Source: Acidobacteriota bacterium (GTDB taxonomy: Bacteria; Acidobacteriota; Terriglobia; UBA7540). From it: 64,000 nt of DNA. Both the position numbers and the translations under genes were made by a program. A model generated the notes under the pieces. The model made no database searches. It saw nothing but the letters and a program-made list of their open reading frames with translations, and was not told where the DNA came from. How positions within the stretch are numbered: the stretch's first letter is position 1; each line of letters begins with the position of its first letter. Where the stretch lies: contig CADDZE010000017.1 in NCBI GenBank assembly GCA_902812465.1, positions 1-64,000 of the forward strand, read 5' to 3'. Below are positions 47,601 through 55,664 of the stretch, in pieces.

Positions 47601-47974
47601 CGGCCGGGTTAGCCCTCGTGATTTGGGCTGTGCGTCGCGGCTGGGAGCAGCGTTCGCCCTGGTTCTGGACTGGGGTAACCCTCTTGCTGGTGAGTCTGGG
47701 ACCCTATCGGGCTCACTCGCTCCGGGAATACGGATTCGGCCTGGCACTTGCCCTTGTCTCACTCGCAATTGCTGCGCTGGTCTTAGCAGTCTTCTTCCGC
47801 AGCAACGCCCTGGCTTACGTGATGGCCGCGTTCGTTCTACCCCTCGCGGGGCCAATCGCTCGGTTGGTGGAAACGCCTTCGGGATTCTTCCGTTGGAACG
47901 GTGTGGCAGCGCTATCCTTGGCAATAGTTACTTTGGGATGGTTACTTTCAGGAAGCCAGGAGAAAACGGCCTAA
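44645..47974 (+). CDS. Very large CPBP-type intramembrane protease with duplicated extracytoplasmic module
   Basis: 1109 aa; ordinary CPBP proteases are 200-300 aa. N-terminal TM (about 12-30), extracytoplasmic module A (about 42-235), a TM block with the ABI/CPBP signature EEMQFRAF (E422, E423, R427), FNWGFLH (H456) and IWHYSVDA (H494), then another TM (about 580-595), module B (about 605-820), and eight or so C-terminal TMs. Modules A and B share the order RYFRP/RWFRP-QQKEE/LQKEE, E-x2-PGA, DD/DHxELxExES and LEVEV/LEVNI-GxQV, ending VPEQWTRSYQ and LPEEWIRHYE. CPBP proteases cleave membrane substrates with glutamate/His chemistry. ATG has GAGGAG upstream. Converges with tsaD. Confidence 0.88.
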   Translation: MPIKLTSPQYRVMALTALVAVASLAFTLKYFARAFPEASLELRVNRDESARRAQQFLAARGFHLEGYRHAAVFTYDDEAKLYLERTQGLERMNQLTRGPVRLWRWSHRWFRPQQKEEFRADVTPAGEIAGFTHETAEDAPGANLDPPAARTIAESFLRDALKRNLDDLELLDMESTKRPARTDHFFTWKLKSVNLGEGSLRLEVEVDGNQVAAYREFIKVPEQWTRSYQQLRSRNNAAQIVDEVFWLVLSVVMLANLLMRLRDRDVPLRLCAGLGVTAAVLYLLSQANTFSLAEYSYPTTSSYASFVVSYFRDGLLSALGVGVGIFLVVAASEPAYREGLPHLISLRSYFTWQGLRTRSFFMANVVGLGLTFFFFAYQVGFYLTANRLGAWAPSDVNFSDELNTRIPWVSVLFGGFLPAVLEEMQFRAFAVPFLKKVTRSWALAVVLSAFNWGFLHSAYPNEPFFIRGVEVGLGGIIIGAVMLRFGILATLIWHYSVDALYTAFLLLRSHNSYLVLSGGLTAGIMLIPLLLAAVAYWRSGTFLEEAGLTNASVGVVRAPRAEAVKGTASLPAYELLPRGRVAMAFILIAVFISTALLPVYRFGQGLRVRMTRSDALRLARACLVAQHVPAASYHSVAWLQENVDDRALQYLVEHRSLAQADQIYRQATRPLVWVVRYFRPLQKEEYLVFLDAAQGEVVDERHVMDEAAPGASLTPDQARHLAEQALIRRGYSPDHFELQESESEKRKARQDYTLVWQAKPGDPRNVAGAYYWLEVNIAGDQVVGFTRRFKLPEEWIRHYESTRLANAILLGIRLLLGGGIFGGLIVLLVRQVRRGSIRWRASLVVGALTAVLFALTELNALPIADQRYDTSIPLATFRLFESISFLVVSALAGLLSVLLVALATSLYPDAWQVLRGAARHLWRRDAAMATAVGLAAGFGTRRLGALLHARYPAYGVPSALNASLYNPAWPALTVWLEALLAAISSAAGLALVIWAVRRGWEQRSPWFWTGVTLLLVSLGPYRAHSLREYGFGLALALVSLAIAALVLAVFFRSNALAYVMAAFVLPLAGPIARLVETPSGFFRWNGVAALSLAIVTLGWLLSGSQEKTA

Positions 47975-47988
47975 CCATCGCCTGGCCT

Positions 47989-49128
47989 TCACGTGGAAAA
48001 ACCCAGGGGCAGTGACGCATGTGCGTTGAGTGACGCGTCGTTGCATTCACCCGCAAGCAGCTTGAAGTAACCGGCCGCGGCAATCATGGCCGCGTTGTCG
48101 GTGGAGAGAGCGAGGGAAGGAAAGAAGACGCTGAGCCCTTCGCGCTGGCCAGCCTCCGCGAAGCGGCGCCGCAGGAGTGAGTTGCACGCCACGCCGCCGG
48201 AGACGAATACGCAGTCGGTTCCCGTCGCGTGAGCTGCCAACAGGGTGCGCTCCACCAAGTCCGTTACGACCGACTGCTGAAACGAGGCCACGAGATCGAG
48301 CGTCTCCTGGGAACAACGCTGGCGCAGCTCCTCGAGACTTGGGCGCTGCCCTTGCTGCGCTGTTAGCCAAGCCCGGCGTTCTTCGGCTTCCCGCTCCAGG
48401 CGGTTGCCGCGAACGCGGTATAGCACCGCGGTCTTGAGTCCGCTGAAGCTGAAATCGAGAGGATTGCCCCGCACCTTGATGCGTCCGAATTCGACCGCAT
48501 CGGCGTTGCCCCAGGGCGCCAGACAGTCGATCACCGGGCCTCCGGGATAGCCAAGGGCCAAGAGCTTGGCCACCTTGTCGAATGCCTCGCCGGCCGCATC
48601 ATCGCGCGTCTGCCCCAGCCGGGTGTAGGAAAAGATGGGTGCACCGCCGTCTTCGCGCGTCGTGACACGAAACAGAATCGTGTGGCCGCCGGACACCACT
48701 AGAGTGACGCAGGGGAAGCGCGCTGGGGGGTCGTCTCGCCCCGCCCGGCGCGCGATCTTGTTCTCGAGCCAGACGGCGTGGATGTGACCCTCGAGGTGAT
48801 TCACTCCCACGAGCGGCTTGCCGAGCGCCAGGGCCCAGGCCTTAGCGTAGACCACGCCCACCAACAGCGAACCAATGAGGCCCGGCCCCTGCGTCACCGC
48901 CACCGCGTCCACGTCCTGAGCCGCCGCTCCAGCCACCCGGCAGGCTTGGTCGACAACCGGCACGATTTTCCTGAGGTGCTCGCGCGACGCTAACTCTGGC
49001 ACCACACCGCCGTATTTCTCGTGGGTCTTGACCTGTGAGGCAACTACGCTGGACAGGATTCGCTCCCCGTCAGCCACGAGCGCCGCCGCGGTTTCGTCAC
49101 AACTGGATTCGATCCCCAATACCAACAT
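47989..49128 (-). CDS. tsaD: tRNA N6-threonylcarbamoyladenosine transferase TsaD
   Basis: 379 aa. Transfers the threonylcarbamoyl group to A37 of ANN-decoding tRNAs, with TsaB/TsaE. LGIESSCDETAAALV at the start, YGGVVPELASREHL, VTQGPGLIGSLLVG, the metal-binding HLEGHIHA (H111, H115), VSGGHTILFRV, DDAAGEAFDKVAKLL, FSFSGLKTAVL, VSGGVACNSLLRRRF and ALSTDNAAMIA are all present. The best SD-like AGGAGG is about 30 bases upstream, so the start region may be structured. Divergent from galU, convergent with the protease gene (14-nt gap). Confidence 0.97.
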   Translation of the reverse strand: MLVLGIESSCDETAAALVADGERILSSVVASQVKTHEKYGGVVPELASREHLRKIVPVVDQACRVAGAAAQDVDAVAVTQGPGLIGSLLVGVVYAKAWALALGKPLVGVNHLEGHIHAVWLENKIARRAGRDDPPARFPCVTLVVSGGHTILFRVTTREDGGAPIFSYTRLGQTRDDAAGEAFDKVAKLLALGYPGGPVIDCLAPWGNADAVEFGRIKVRGNPLDFSFSGLKTAVLYRVRGNRLEREAEERRAWLTAQQGQRPSLEELRQRCSQETLDLVASFQQSVVTDLVERTLLAAHATGTDCVFVSGGVACNSLLRRRFAEAGQREGLSVFFPSLALSTDNAAMIAAAGYFKLLAGECNDASLNAHASLPLGFST

Positions 49129-49197
49129 CGCCGAGCTTTTCCGCGTCCAGTTCTGGAGCTATTCCTCCTACAAGTCTAACACGACTACGCCAGGCCT

Positions 49198-49225
49198 TTG
49201 ACGCGGCATCTGGCCTGCAGATAAA
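49198..49225 (+). promoter_or_regulatory. Promoter candidate of galU
   Basis: TTGACG (49198-49203), 16 bases, GATAAA (49220-49225). Start near 49232, leader about 38 bases with CGAGG before the GTG. Confidence 0.5.
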
Positions 49226-49269
49226 CTGGCACTCGCAAGCGACGCCCATCATCACTCGAGGTTGACACT

Positions 49270-50154
49270 GTGTTTACAAGCATTCGCAAAGCGGTCCTGC
49301 CGGTAGCAGGCCTTGGCACGCGCTTCTTGCCGGCCACCAAGGCGCAGCCCAAGGAGATGTTGCCCATCGTCGACAAGCCCCTGGTGCAGTATGCAGTCGA
49401 GGAGGTGGCCGCCTCCGGAATTCCGCTGGTCATCTTCGTAACTGGGCGAGGCAAGGACGCCATCGAGGATCACTTCGACGTTTCCTTCGAACTCGAGCGC
49501 CAGCTCGCCGGGCGCGGCAAAGAAGAACTGCGGCGCCAGATTCGTTCGATCTCTGGACTCTTGCAGATGACCTACGTGCGCCAGAAGCACCCTTTGGGCC
49601 TGGGCCACGCCATCCTGACCGCGCGGGACCTTGTGGGGGAGGAACCCTTTGCGGTGCTGCTCTCGGATGACGTCATCGATAGCCGCGTGCCCTGCATCAA
49701 GCAGATGATGGATGTCTTTGAGCACTACGGGCGTAGCGTAGTGGCCATTCAGCGGGTGGACCGTTCGGCGGTCTCCAGCTATGGCGTGATCAAGGGCCAC
49801 CCGGTGGAGGACAGGGCTTGGCATGGGCGGCTGTTCCGCATCGAGGATATGGTCGAGAAGCCGGAGCCGCGCAAGGCGCCTTCCAACCTGGCCATCATCG
49901 GACGGTACATCCTTACTCCCGCCATCTTCGACAAGCTCGCGCAAACGCGGCGCGGGGCAGGTGGCGAAATCCAGTTGACCGACGGACTGCACCGCCTGCT
50001 CGAAAACGAGCCCATCTACGGGCTGATCTTCGAAGGCAAACGTTACGACGCGGGCGACAAACTCGGGTTCTTGCAGGCGACGGTAGAGCTGGCGCTGAAA
50101 CGGCCGGACTTGGGCAAACCTTTTCGCCAGTACCTCAAGTCCCTCAAGCTCTAG
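49270..50154 (+). CDS. galU: UTP-glucose-1-phosphate uridylyltransferase
   Basis: 294 aa. Makes UDP-glucose for envelope polysaccharides. The nucleotide-binding N-terminus reads KAVLPVAGLGTRFLPATKAQ then PKEMLPIVDKPLVQYAVEE; later EDHFDVSFELE, VRQKHPLGLGHAILTARDLV, FAVLLSDDVID (metal Asp), GVIKGHPVE, VEKPEPRKAPSNLAIIGRYI and GEIQLTDGLHRLL. GTG start (49270-49272). It stands alone between divergent tsaD and the convergent RDD gene. Confidence 0.97.
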   Translation: MFTSIRKAVLPVAGLGTRFLPATKAQPKEMLPIVDKPLVQYAVEEVAASGIPLVIFVTGRGKDAIEDHFDVSFELERQLAGRGKEELRRQIRSISGLLQMTYVRQKHPLGLGHAILTARDLVGEEPFAVLLSDDVIDSRVPCIKQMMDVFEHYGRSVVAIQRVDRSAVSSYGVIKGHPVEDRAWHGRLFRIEDMVEKPEPRKAPSNLAIIGRYILTPAIFDKLAQTRRGAGGEIQLTDGLHRLLENEPIYGLIFEGKRYDAGDKLGFLQATVELALKRPDLGKPFRQYLKSLKL

Positions 50155-50163
50155 TCTTGGGGT

Positions 50164-50337
50164 CTACAGCTTCTTGCCTTGGCCCGGCGAGAGCGCCCGG
50201 TTCTCGCGCGAAGCGCCCTTCTTGGGCAGGCGAGGCTCCGCCCGAAGTGCAGGGCGGTGGGCGGAGCTTACCTGCGATTTAATTTGGCCGAGGCGTCGAC
50301 TGGTGCGCTTGCCGAGCTTTTGATTGAGAAATCGCAT
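50164..50337 (-). CDS. Possible small basic protein (57 aa)
   Basis: ATG 50335-50337 to TAG 50164-50166, with GAAGG thirteen bases upstream. The product (starts MRFLNQKLGKRTSRRLGQIK, ends SRENRALSPGQGKKL) has about a quarter Lys/Arg and almost no acidic residues, as in nucleic-acid-binding small proteins. Part of the frame runs through the inverted repeat near 50229-50261. Not recognised; may be chance. Confidence 0.33.
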   Translation of the reverse strand: MRFLNQKLGKRTSRRLGQIKSQVSSAHRPALRAEPRLPKKGASRENRALSPGQGKKL

Positions 50338-50429
50338 GCGAGGATCATAACCTTCTGCGTGATCGATTGGAAAGAATTAGCTGAACGTGCGGTCCCGTTT
50401 TGGCTGCCCCAGCAATCCGTGTCCAGAAC

Positions 50430-50452
50430 GGCCCCGGCCTTTCATCGGGGCC
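50430..50452. terminator. Hairpin after the RDD gene, possible terminator
   Basis: GGCCCCG-gcctttcat-CGGGGCC, a 7-bp GC stem with a nine-base loop, lies 19-41 bases past the RDD gene stop. No strong T-run follows on either strand. Confidence 0.35.
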
Positions 50453-50470
50453 TGCCGGACGACGGCCTGT

Positions 50471-51364
50471 TCAACCCTTTGATCGTCCAGGCTCCACTAG
50501 GTGGGTGCCGGACATCCGGTCGTGCCACGTCAGCCCGTCGCTGTCGACTGCGGCCCAAACGAAGCCCAGCATCAGGGCGGCGGCGGAAACCAGATAGCCA
50601 AACGACCGCCAGCAGCGCTGCGGAAGCGTGGGTGGCGAGCCATCGAGGCTCCGGACGTCGAGGCCGGTAAGCGCCTCACCCAGCGTGCGGAAGGCCAGTG
50701 TGTTGAAGAGCCCAAAGTAAGTGAGCGCAAGCAGAGCCAGGGTGGCAGTTACCACCGCCAGGTTGGCCGGACGCGGATGGATGCGGCCGCCAGCCGAATA
50801 AAAGATTGAGGCGAACAGCGCAACTGCAGCCAGGATGACCGTCAGGTCGATCACGCCCGCCGCCGCTCGAGGCCCTAACCGCGCGGCCTCGGCGGCGAAA
50901 GGCGAGGCTCCGCTGTCGGCCCCACTGCCGTTGCCGGTGAAGTCGAGCGGTACCTCCGGTGATGCGACGGAGGTGGCGACCACCCCGCGTCCGGGGTATG
51001 CGTCCTTCAGCTCTAAGGAGTCGATCAACGGGCTGGGTTCCTGTCTGTAGAGAACAGCGTCGAGCTCCGGGTAAGCCGACGGCTCCTGGCGGCTCCCCGC
51101 TAACTCCGGCTCGAAGTTCATTTCGAGGGCGGTCTCTTCACCGTCTCTCTCAGGCGGACGGCTGCGACGGCGGCGGAAGCGAGCCATTTGAACGGAAGCG
51201 CCATCCTGCGGCTCGGCGAACGAAGAGGGATCCGCCGCCCTTGCCTCCTCCGGGTTAGCCTTGGGGCGAATCCCACCTAACCTTTCCGACGAGAAGGAAT
51301 GCCCGCACTTTTTACAGCGAGCGAGGCCGGGGAAACTGACAAACCCACACTTAGGGCAGGTCAC
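50471..51364 (-). CDS. RDD-domain membrane protein with N-terminal zinc ribbon
   Basis: 297 aa. Starts at GTG (51362-51364) with TCPKCGFVSFPGLARCKKCG, a CxxC...CxxC zinc ribbon. A charged, Pro/Glu-rich linker (about 30-155) follows, then an RDD domain: LGPRAAAGVIDLTVILAAVA, with RDD-like R-AA-ID residues at the first TM, a second TM (VTATLALLALTYFGLFNTLA), RTLGEALTGLDV and GLTWHDRMSGTHLV. Three to four TMs. RDD proteins are thought to be transporters or accessory membrane proteins; the role is not established. Divergent from lptD. Confidence 0.85.
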   Translation of the reverse strand: MTCPKCGFVSFPGLARCKKCGHSFSSERLGGIRPKANPEEARAADPSSFAEPQDGASVQMARFRRRRSRPPERDGEETALEMNFEPELAGSRQEPSAYPELDAVLYRQEPSPLIDSLELKDAYPGRGVVATSVASPEVPLDFTGNGSGADSGASPFAAEAARLGPRAAAGVIDLTVILAAVALFASIFYSAGGRIHPRPANLAVVTATLALLALTYFGLFNTLAFRTLGEALTGLDVRSLDGSPPTLPQRCWRSFGYLVSAAALMLGFVWAAVDSDGLTWHDRMSGTHLVEPGRSKG

Positions 51365-51557
51365 GCTGGGCAGCCCCTCTCATGAGCGTTGCATCAGGTT
51401 TAATCTTATCAGACTGGCCAAGAGGAACCTACTATGCAGCCTATGCACCCAATGGCATCAACCGAACAGAAAGGACAACCCACTGGAAGCTAAGCTAACG
51501 ACTAGACCTGCCGACATCCGCACCCGAGACACCGGCAGAGAGCCGCGCCGCCCGCTC

Positions 51558-53948
51558 ATGCCGACGTTGGTCCTCGCGCTGCTCAGTGGCGCGCTTGCGG
51601 CCTCGCCAGGGTCGCGGGTGGCTGCCAGTGATGGCTGTGCACCGCCAGGCCTTTCCACTCTTCGCGAATGGCAGGCTCCCCCTCTTCCGCCGGAGTTCCA
51701 GCAGAATGCGCAGACTGTCACGCTGCTTGCCGACTCGCAACGGAAGATGGGAGACAGCTACCAACTGCATGGCCATGTGGTGGTCAGTTACCGTGACCTG
51801 CAGCTTACGGCGGATGATGTCACCTATAACGACATGACCGGTGAGGCGGTAGCCCGCGGCCACGTCACCCTCGTTGACCAGCGTGCCCACCTGCACGCCG
51901 ACGAGGCACACTACAACGTCGAAACGGCGCGCGGATGGCTCACTCATGCGCGCGGTTACGTGCATGCTGCGGTGCGGGCCCGGCCGCGCATGCTGATCAC
52001 CGAGAATCCCTTTTACCTGCGGGCGGAACGTGTCGACAAGGTAGATGAGAACGTCTACACGCTCGAACGCGGCCGCGTCACCGCCTGTGAAGACGAGAAG
52101 CGCGGCTGGTCCGTGGCCGCCCGGTATGCGCGGCTGGAACCCGGCAACAGGGTGATCACCCGCGGTGACGTCTTTCACCTACTGGGCGTACCCATCTTTT
52201 ATGCCCCGGTACTGGTAGACTCCCTCGCGCGGAATCCGCGTCAGACTGGCTTCCTGCTGCCGGAGATCGGCAATTCTGGCCAAAAGGGTTGGATTCTGGG
52301 CGATGCTTTCTTCTGGGCCATCAATCCCAGCGCTGACCTGCTGCTGGGGCTGGAAAACTATAGCCTGCGCGGCCTAGCGCGCATCGGCCGGCTCCGCGCT
52401 CGCCCTAGCAAAGATAGCGACCTCACTGTGAATTACTTCGGCATCAACGACCGCGGCATCGGTGCGGGGCGCCTCCTGCGCGCGCCCGGCGATAGCGTCC
52501 GCGCCACCGGGCACGATGACAATTTGGGTGGTGGATTCCGTGGCGTGCTCGACGTCGACTACATCAACTCGCTCGCCTTTCGACTGACCTTCACCGATAA
52601 CTTCACTCAAGCGGTAACCTCAGAGGCCCGCCAGGAGGGCTTTGTGAGCAAGGACTTCGCCTCCTACACTCTGGGCGTCTACGCCTCGCGCTACCAGGAC
52701 TTCCTCTGCGCGGCTCTTCCGGGCCAAACCTGCCCCGCCGTGCCCGGCGGCGCCGCGGGAAAGTCCATCGTGATCCGCCAGGCACCCAGCTTTTCTTTCG
52801 CCGGAATGGACCAGCAGGTGGGCAGCTCCCCCTTTTACTTCGCGGTGGACGCTTCAGCGGACGGCGTGGCGCGCATCGAGCCCGGCTTTTCCACACCCGA
52901 TATCTCCGAACGCCTCGATGCTCACCCCCAAGTGACGCTGCGGACCCGCCCGCTGCTGGGCTTCTACTTCACGCCCACCCTGGGCATGGAACTGACGCGC
53001 TACGGCACCAGCTTGAAGCCCAATGGGGATCCGCTCACGCGCTGGCTCGGGGAGTTTTCCTTCGACCTCCGTCCTCCCTCCTTCGAGCGCGTTTTCGCCC
53101 AGCCGTATCGCCATCATCGCTTTAAGCATGTCCTCGAGCCCGACATCCGCTACGATTTGGTGCGCGCCCACAACCCGGAAGAGGTTCTGGACATTGTGCG
53201 CTTCGATCAGGTCGACATCCGGGCGGAGACTAACGAAATCGAGTACTCGCTCACCAATACGTTGTTCATGCGAAAAGACCCTCCGGACACCCCGGGCGAG
53301 ATGCCTCAGGCGCGCGAACTGCTCTCGTTGCGGCTGACCCAGAAGTATTACTTCGATCCCACGTTTGGCGGAGCGTTGCTGCCTGGCCAGAAGATCGTCT
53401 GGGACCCTACCGTGTCACTGACGGGTTTTGCCTTCGCCGAAGGCCGGCGGCTGTCGCCGGTGGTCTCCGTATTGAAGTTTTCCCCGTTCTCCAACTACGA
53501 TACCGAAGTGCGGGCGGATTTCAGCCCCAATGGAGGCGGCGTGCTGAATGCGGGCATCACTTCGCGCGTCAAGAGCGGGCCGTGGGGAGTCGGCGTTACG
53601 GATTTCTTCATCAACCGCACCGCGGCGGGGTTGATTACACCTCCCTCCGCCGGGGCCTCACCTGCCACTCCGCCGTCGTTCAACCTGTTGCGAACCGTGG
53701 TGAGTTACGGCGAAATCAACCGCAAAGGGCTGAGCGCGGCGCTGGGCCTGGACTACAACTTGGCCCAAGGCCTGGCGAACAGCGTAGTCAGCCAGGCGAG
53801 TTACAACTTTGGCTGCTTTGCTCTCGACTTCGAGTATCGCCGCTTTGCCCTAGGTGTGCTGCGTCGCGAGAACCAGTTTCGTATCGCGCTCTCCCTGGCG
53901 AATGTCGGCTCGGTCGGAAACCTGAGGCCACGGGAGCGGCTCTACTGA
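51558..53948 (+). CDS. lptD: LPS-assembly outer-membrane protein LptD
   Basis: 796 aa from ATG 51558, which gives a plausible signal peptide (MPTLVLALLSGALAASPGSR). The frame is open upstream to 51261, but that part looks non-coding. An OstA/LptA-like periplasmic domain (about residues 55-200: VTLLADSQRKMGDSYQLHGH, LQLTADDVTYNDMTGEAVAR, YLRAERVDKVDENVYTLERG) is followed by the barrel (VPIFYAPVLVDSLARNPRQT, GFLLPEIGNSGQKGWILGDA, and the C-terminal FALDFEYRRFALG). LptD with LptE inserts lipopolysaccharide into the outer leaflet, so the organism has a true outer membrane. hemB starts 72 nt downstream. Divergent from the RDD gene. Confidence 0.93.
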   Translation: MPTLVLALLSGALAASPGSRVAASDGCAPPGLSTLREWQAPPLPPEFQQNAQTVTLLADSQRKMGDSYQLHGHVVVSYRDLQLTADDVTYNDMTGEAVARGHVTLVDQRAHLHADEAHYNVETARGWLTHARGYVHAAVRARPRMLITENPFYLRAERVDKVDENVYTLERGRVTACEDEKRGWSVAARYARLEPGNRVITRGDVFHLLGVPIFYAPVLVDSLARNPRQTGFLLPEIGNSGQKGWILGDAFFWAINPSADLLLGLENYSLRGLARIGRLRARPSKDSDLTVNYFGINDRGIGAGRLLRAPGDSVRATGHDDNLGGGFRGVLDVDYINSLAFRLTFTDNFTQAVTSEARQEGFVSKDFASYTLGVYASRYQDFLCAALPGQTCPAVPGGAAGKSIVIRQAPSFSFAGMDQQVGSSPFYFAVDASADGVARIEPGFSTPDISERLDAHPQVTLRTRPLLGFYFTPTLGMELTRYGTSLKPNGDPLTRWLGEFSFDLRPPSFERVFAQPYRHHRFKHVLEPDIRYDLVRAHNPEEVLDIVRFDQVDIRAETNEIEYSLTNTLFMRKDPPDTPGEMPQARELLSLRLTQKYYFDPTFGGALLPGQKIVWDPTVSLTGFAFAEGRRLSPVVSVLKFSPFSNYDTEVRADFSPNGGGVLNAGITSRVKSGPWGVGVTDFFINRTAAGLITPPSAGASPATPPSFNLLRTVVSYGEINRKGLSAALGLDYNLAQGLANSVVSQASYNFGCFALDFEYRRFALGVLRRENQFRIALSLANVGSVGNLRPRERLY

Positions 53949-54020
53949 TCTGCAACGGCGTTGTCCTCACCAGTGAAACGGCGGCGAGGAAAACACCGCT
54001 GCTACCTACGCGTGGACGCT

Positions 54021-54995
54021 ATGCCTTTTCCCATCCATCGGCCGCGCCGCTTGCGCCGCACCGAAGCGCTACGCAGCCTGGTGCGTGAAACGGCGCTCAG
54101 TGCGCGCTCGCTGATTTATCCCCTGTTCGTGTGCCCAGGCCAGGGCGTGAAGGACGCAATCGGGCCGATGCCGGGCCATTACCGCTGGTCCACCGACCTC
54201 CTGGTGGAGGAGTGCAAATCGGCGCGCGACCTGGGCATTCCGGCGGTCATTCTCTTCGGCATCCCAGAGTCCAAGGACGAAGTCGGTTCCGGTGCCTATG
54301 ATCCGGACGGCATCGTGCAGCGCGCCGTGCGGGCCATCAAGCGCGAAATGCCCGACCTGGCGGTCATCTGCGACGTTTGCCTGGACGAATACACTAGCCA
54401 CGGCCATTGCGGCGTGGTGAAGAATGGGGACGTTGACAACGATGCCACCCTCGAGCTGCTGGCCAAGACCGCCTTGACCCTTGCCCAGGCGGGCGCTGAC
54501 GTGGTTGCCCCCTCCGACATGATGGACGGCCGCGTCGCCCGCATCCGCCGCGAACTCGATGCCCACGGCTTCGCGCAAATCCCCATCCTGGCCTATGCCG
54601 CCAAATACGCCTCCGCTTTCTACGGCCCATTTCGCGCCGCCGCCGATTCCGCACCCCGCTTCGGTGACCGCCGGTCATACCAGATGGACCCGGCGAACCA
54701 GCGCGAAGCGTTGCGCGAAATCGCGCTCGACATCGAAGAGGGCGCAGACATCATCATGGTGAAGCCGGCGCTACCCTATCTGGATATCATCACCCTGGCT
54801 CGCCAGCGCTTTGACGTGCCGCTCGCCGCTTACCAGGTAAGTGGGGAATTCGCGCTGATCGAAGCAGCGGCGCAAAACGGCTGGGTCGACCGGCAGCGCA
54901 TCATCGTCGAATCGCTCATGGCCATCCGGCGTGCCGGAGCTGATATGATTCTGACTTACTTCGCTAAGGATGTGGCGCGCTGGCTCGGCTGCTGA
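54021..54995 (+). CDS. hemB: Delta-aminolevulinic acid dehydratase (porphobilinogen synthase)
   Basis: 324 aa from ATG 54021 ([20 protein letters not shown]); a TTG 60 bases earlier is less likely. Condenses two ALA to porphobilinogen in haem and corrinoid synthesis. Cysteine zinc site [15 protein letters not shown] (C117, C120, C130) marks the zinc-dependent type. Schiff-base lysines lie in [15 protein letters not shown] and [14 protein letters not shown]. Also [12 protein letters not shown] and [15 protein letters not shown]. Follows lptD by 72 nt, probably co-transcribed. Confidence 0.97.
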   Translation: MPFPIHRPRRLRRTEALRSLVRETALSARSLIYPLFVCPGQGVKDAIGPMPGHYRWSTDLLVEECKSARDLGIPAVILFGIPESKDEVGSGAYDPDGIVQRAVRAIKREMPDLAVICDVCLDEYTSHGHCGVVKNGDVDNDATLELLAKTALTLAQAGADVVAPSDMMDGRVARIRRELDAHGFAQIPILAYAAKYASAFYGPFRAAADSAPRFGDRRSYQMDPANQREALREIALDIEEGADIIMVKPALPYLDIITLARQRFDVPLAAYQVSGEFALIEAAAQNGWVDRQRIIVESLMAIRRAGADMILTYFAKDVARWLGC

Positions 54996-55094
54996 CCGGA
55001 ACCAACAATCCAAAGGCCCTCGCTCAGGTGCATCAGAACCCGAGGAACGCTACGCAGGCTCCTCTGGTGCAGGGCATTTTGGGGATGAGAGCGC

Positions 55095-55664
55095 ATGAAG
55101 ACAGTTACGATTTTCGGCAGCGCCTTGCCGCCCGGACACAGCCTTGTGTACGGCGAGGCCCGGCGGCTCGGCAGGCTGCTGGCCCAAGCTGGCTTCACCG
55201 TGTGCAACGGTGGTTACAGTGGCGTCATGGAAGCCTCGGCGCGCGGCGCGCGCGAAGCCGGCGGTCACACCATCGGCGTCACATGCCAGATCTGGCCGCA
55301 GCCGCCCAACCCCTGGATTGCCGAGGAAGTGCGGACCCGCTCCTTTCCCGAACGTCTGATGACCTTGATCGAGCGAGGCGACGCCTACATTGTTCTTCCC
55401 GGTGGCACCGGAACCCTGGCTGAACTAGCCGTCGCCTGGGAGATCATGAACAAAGCGCGGCCCGCCGGCACGCCCAAGCCCTTGCTCGTTTGGCAGCCGT
55501 ACTGGAGACCCGTCCTTCAGTGTCTCGAGCAGGAAGGGACTCTGCTCGGCCCGGATTCCGCCGGGCCTAGCACGGCCATGGATCTCATCACCCCGGTGGC
55601 CGGCGCCGACGAGGCAGCGCGCCACCTGGAAGCCATCTTTGCTAAGGAGAAGATACTGTCATGA
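55095..55664 (+). CDS. LOG-family protein (lysine-decarboxylase-like fold)
   Basis: 189 aa. Rossmann-like: TIFGSALPPGHSLVYGEARR, FTVCNGGYSGVMEASARGAR, and the family motif PGGTGTLAE (102-110), with a conserved Arg in SFPERLMTLI. LOG proteins release cytokinin-type bases from their ribotides or act as nucleotide phosphoribohydrolases; short bacterial relatives such as this are mostly uncharacterised. ATG has GGGGATGAGAG upstream. The MBL gene overlaps the stop by 4 nt (ATGA). Confidence 0.88.
   Translation: MKTVTIFGSALPPGHSLVYGEARRLGRLLAQAGFTVCNGGYSGVMEASARGAREAGGHTIGVTCQIWPQPPNPWIAEEVRTRSFPERLMTLIERGDAYIVLPGGTGTLAELAVAWEIMNKARPAGTPKPLLVWQPYWRPVLQCLEQEGTLLGPDSAGPSTAMDLITPVAGADEAARHLEAIFAKEKILS

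Larger units (their letters stand above)
50155..50470. other. Intergenic region between galU and the RDD gene
   Basis: About 316 bases. It holds a possible 57-codon minus-strand ORF (50164-50337), a GC-rich inverted repeat (GGCTCCGCCC with GGGCGGAGC, about 50229-50261), and the hairpin at 50430-50452. Confidence 0.4.

Noticed and set aside
49171-49176. AGGAGG on the minus strand as the tsaD ribosome-binding site
   Set aside because: It is about 40 bases from the tsaD ATG, too far to serve it directly, and no start codon follows it at normal distance.
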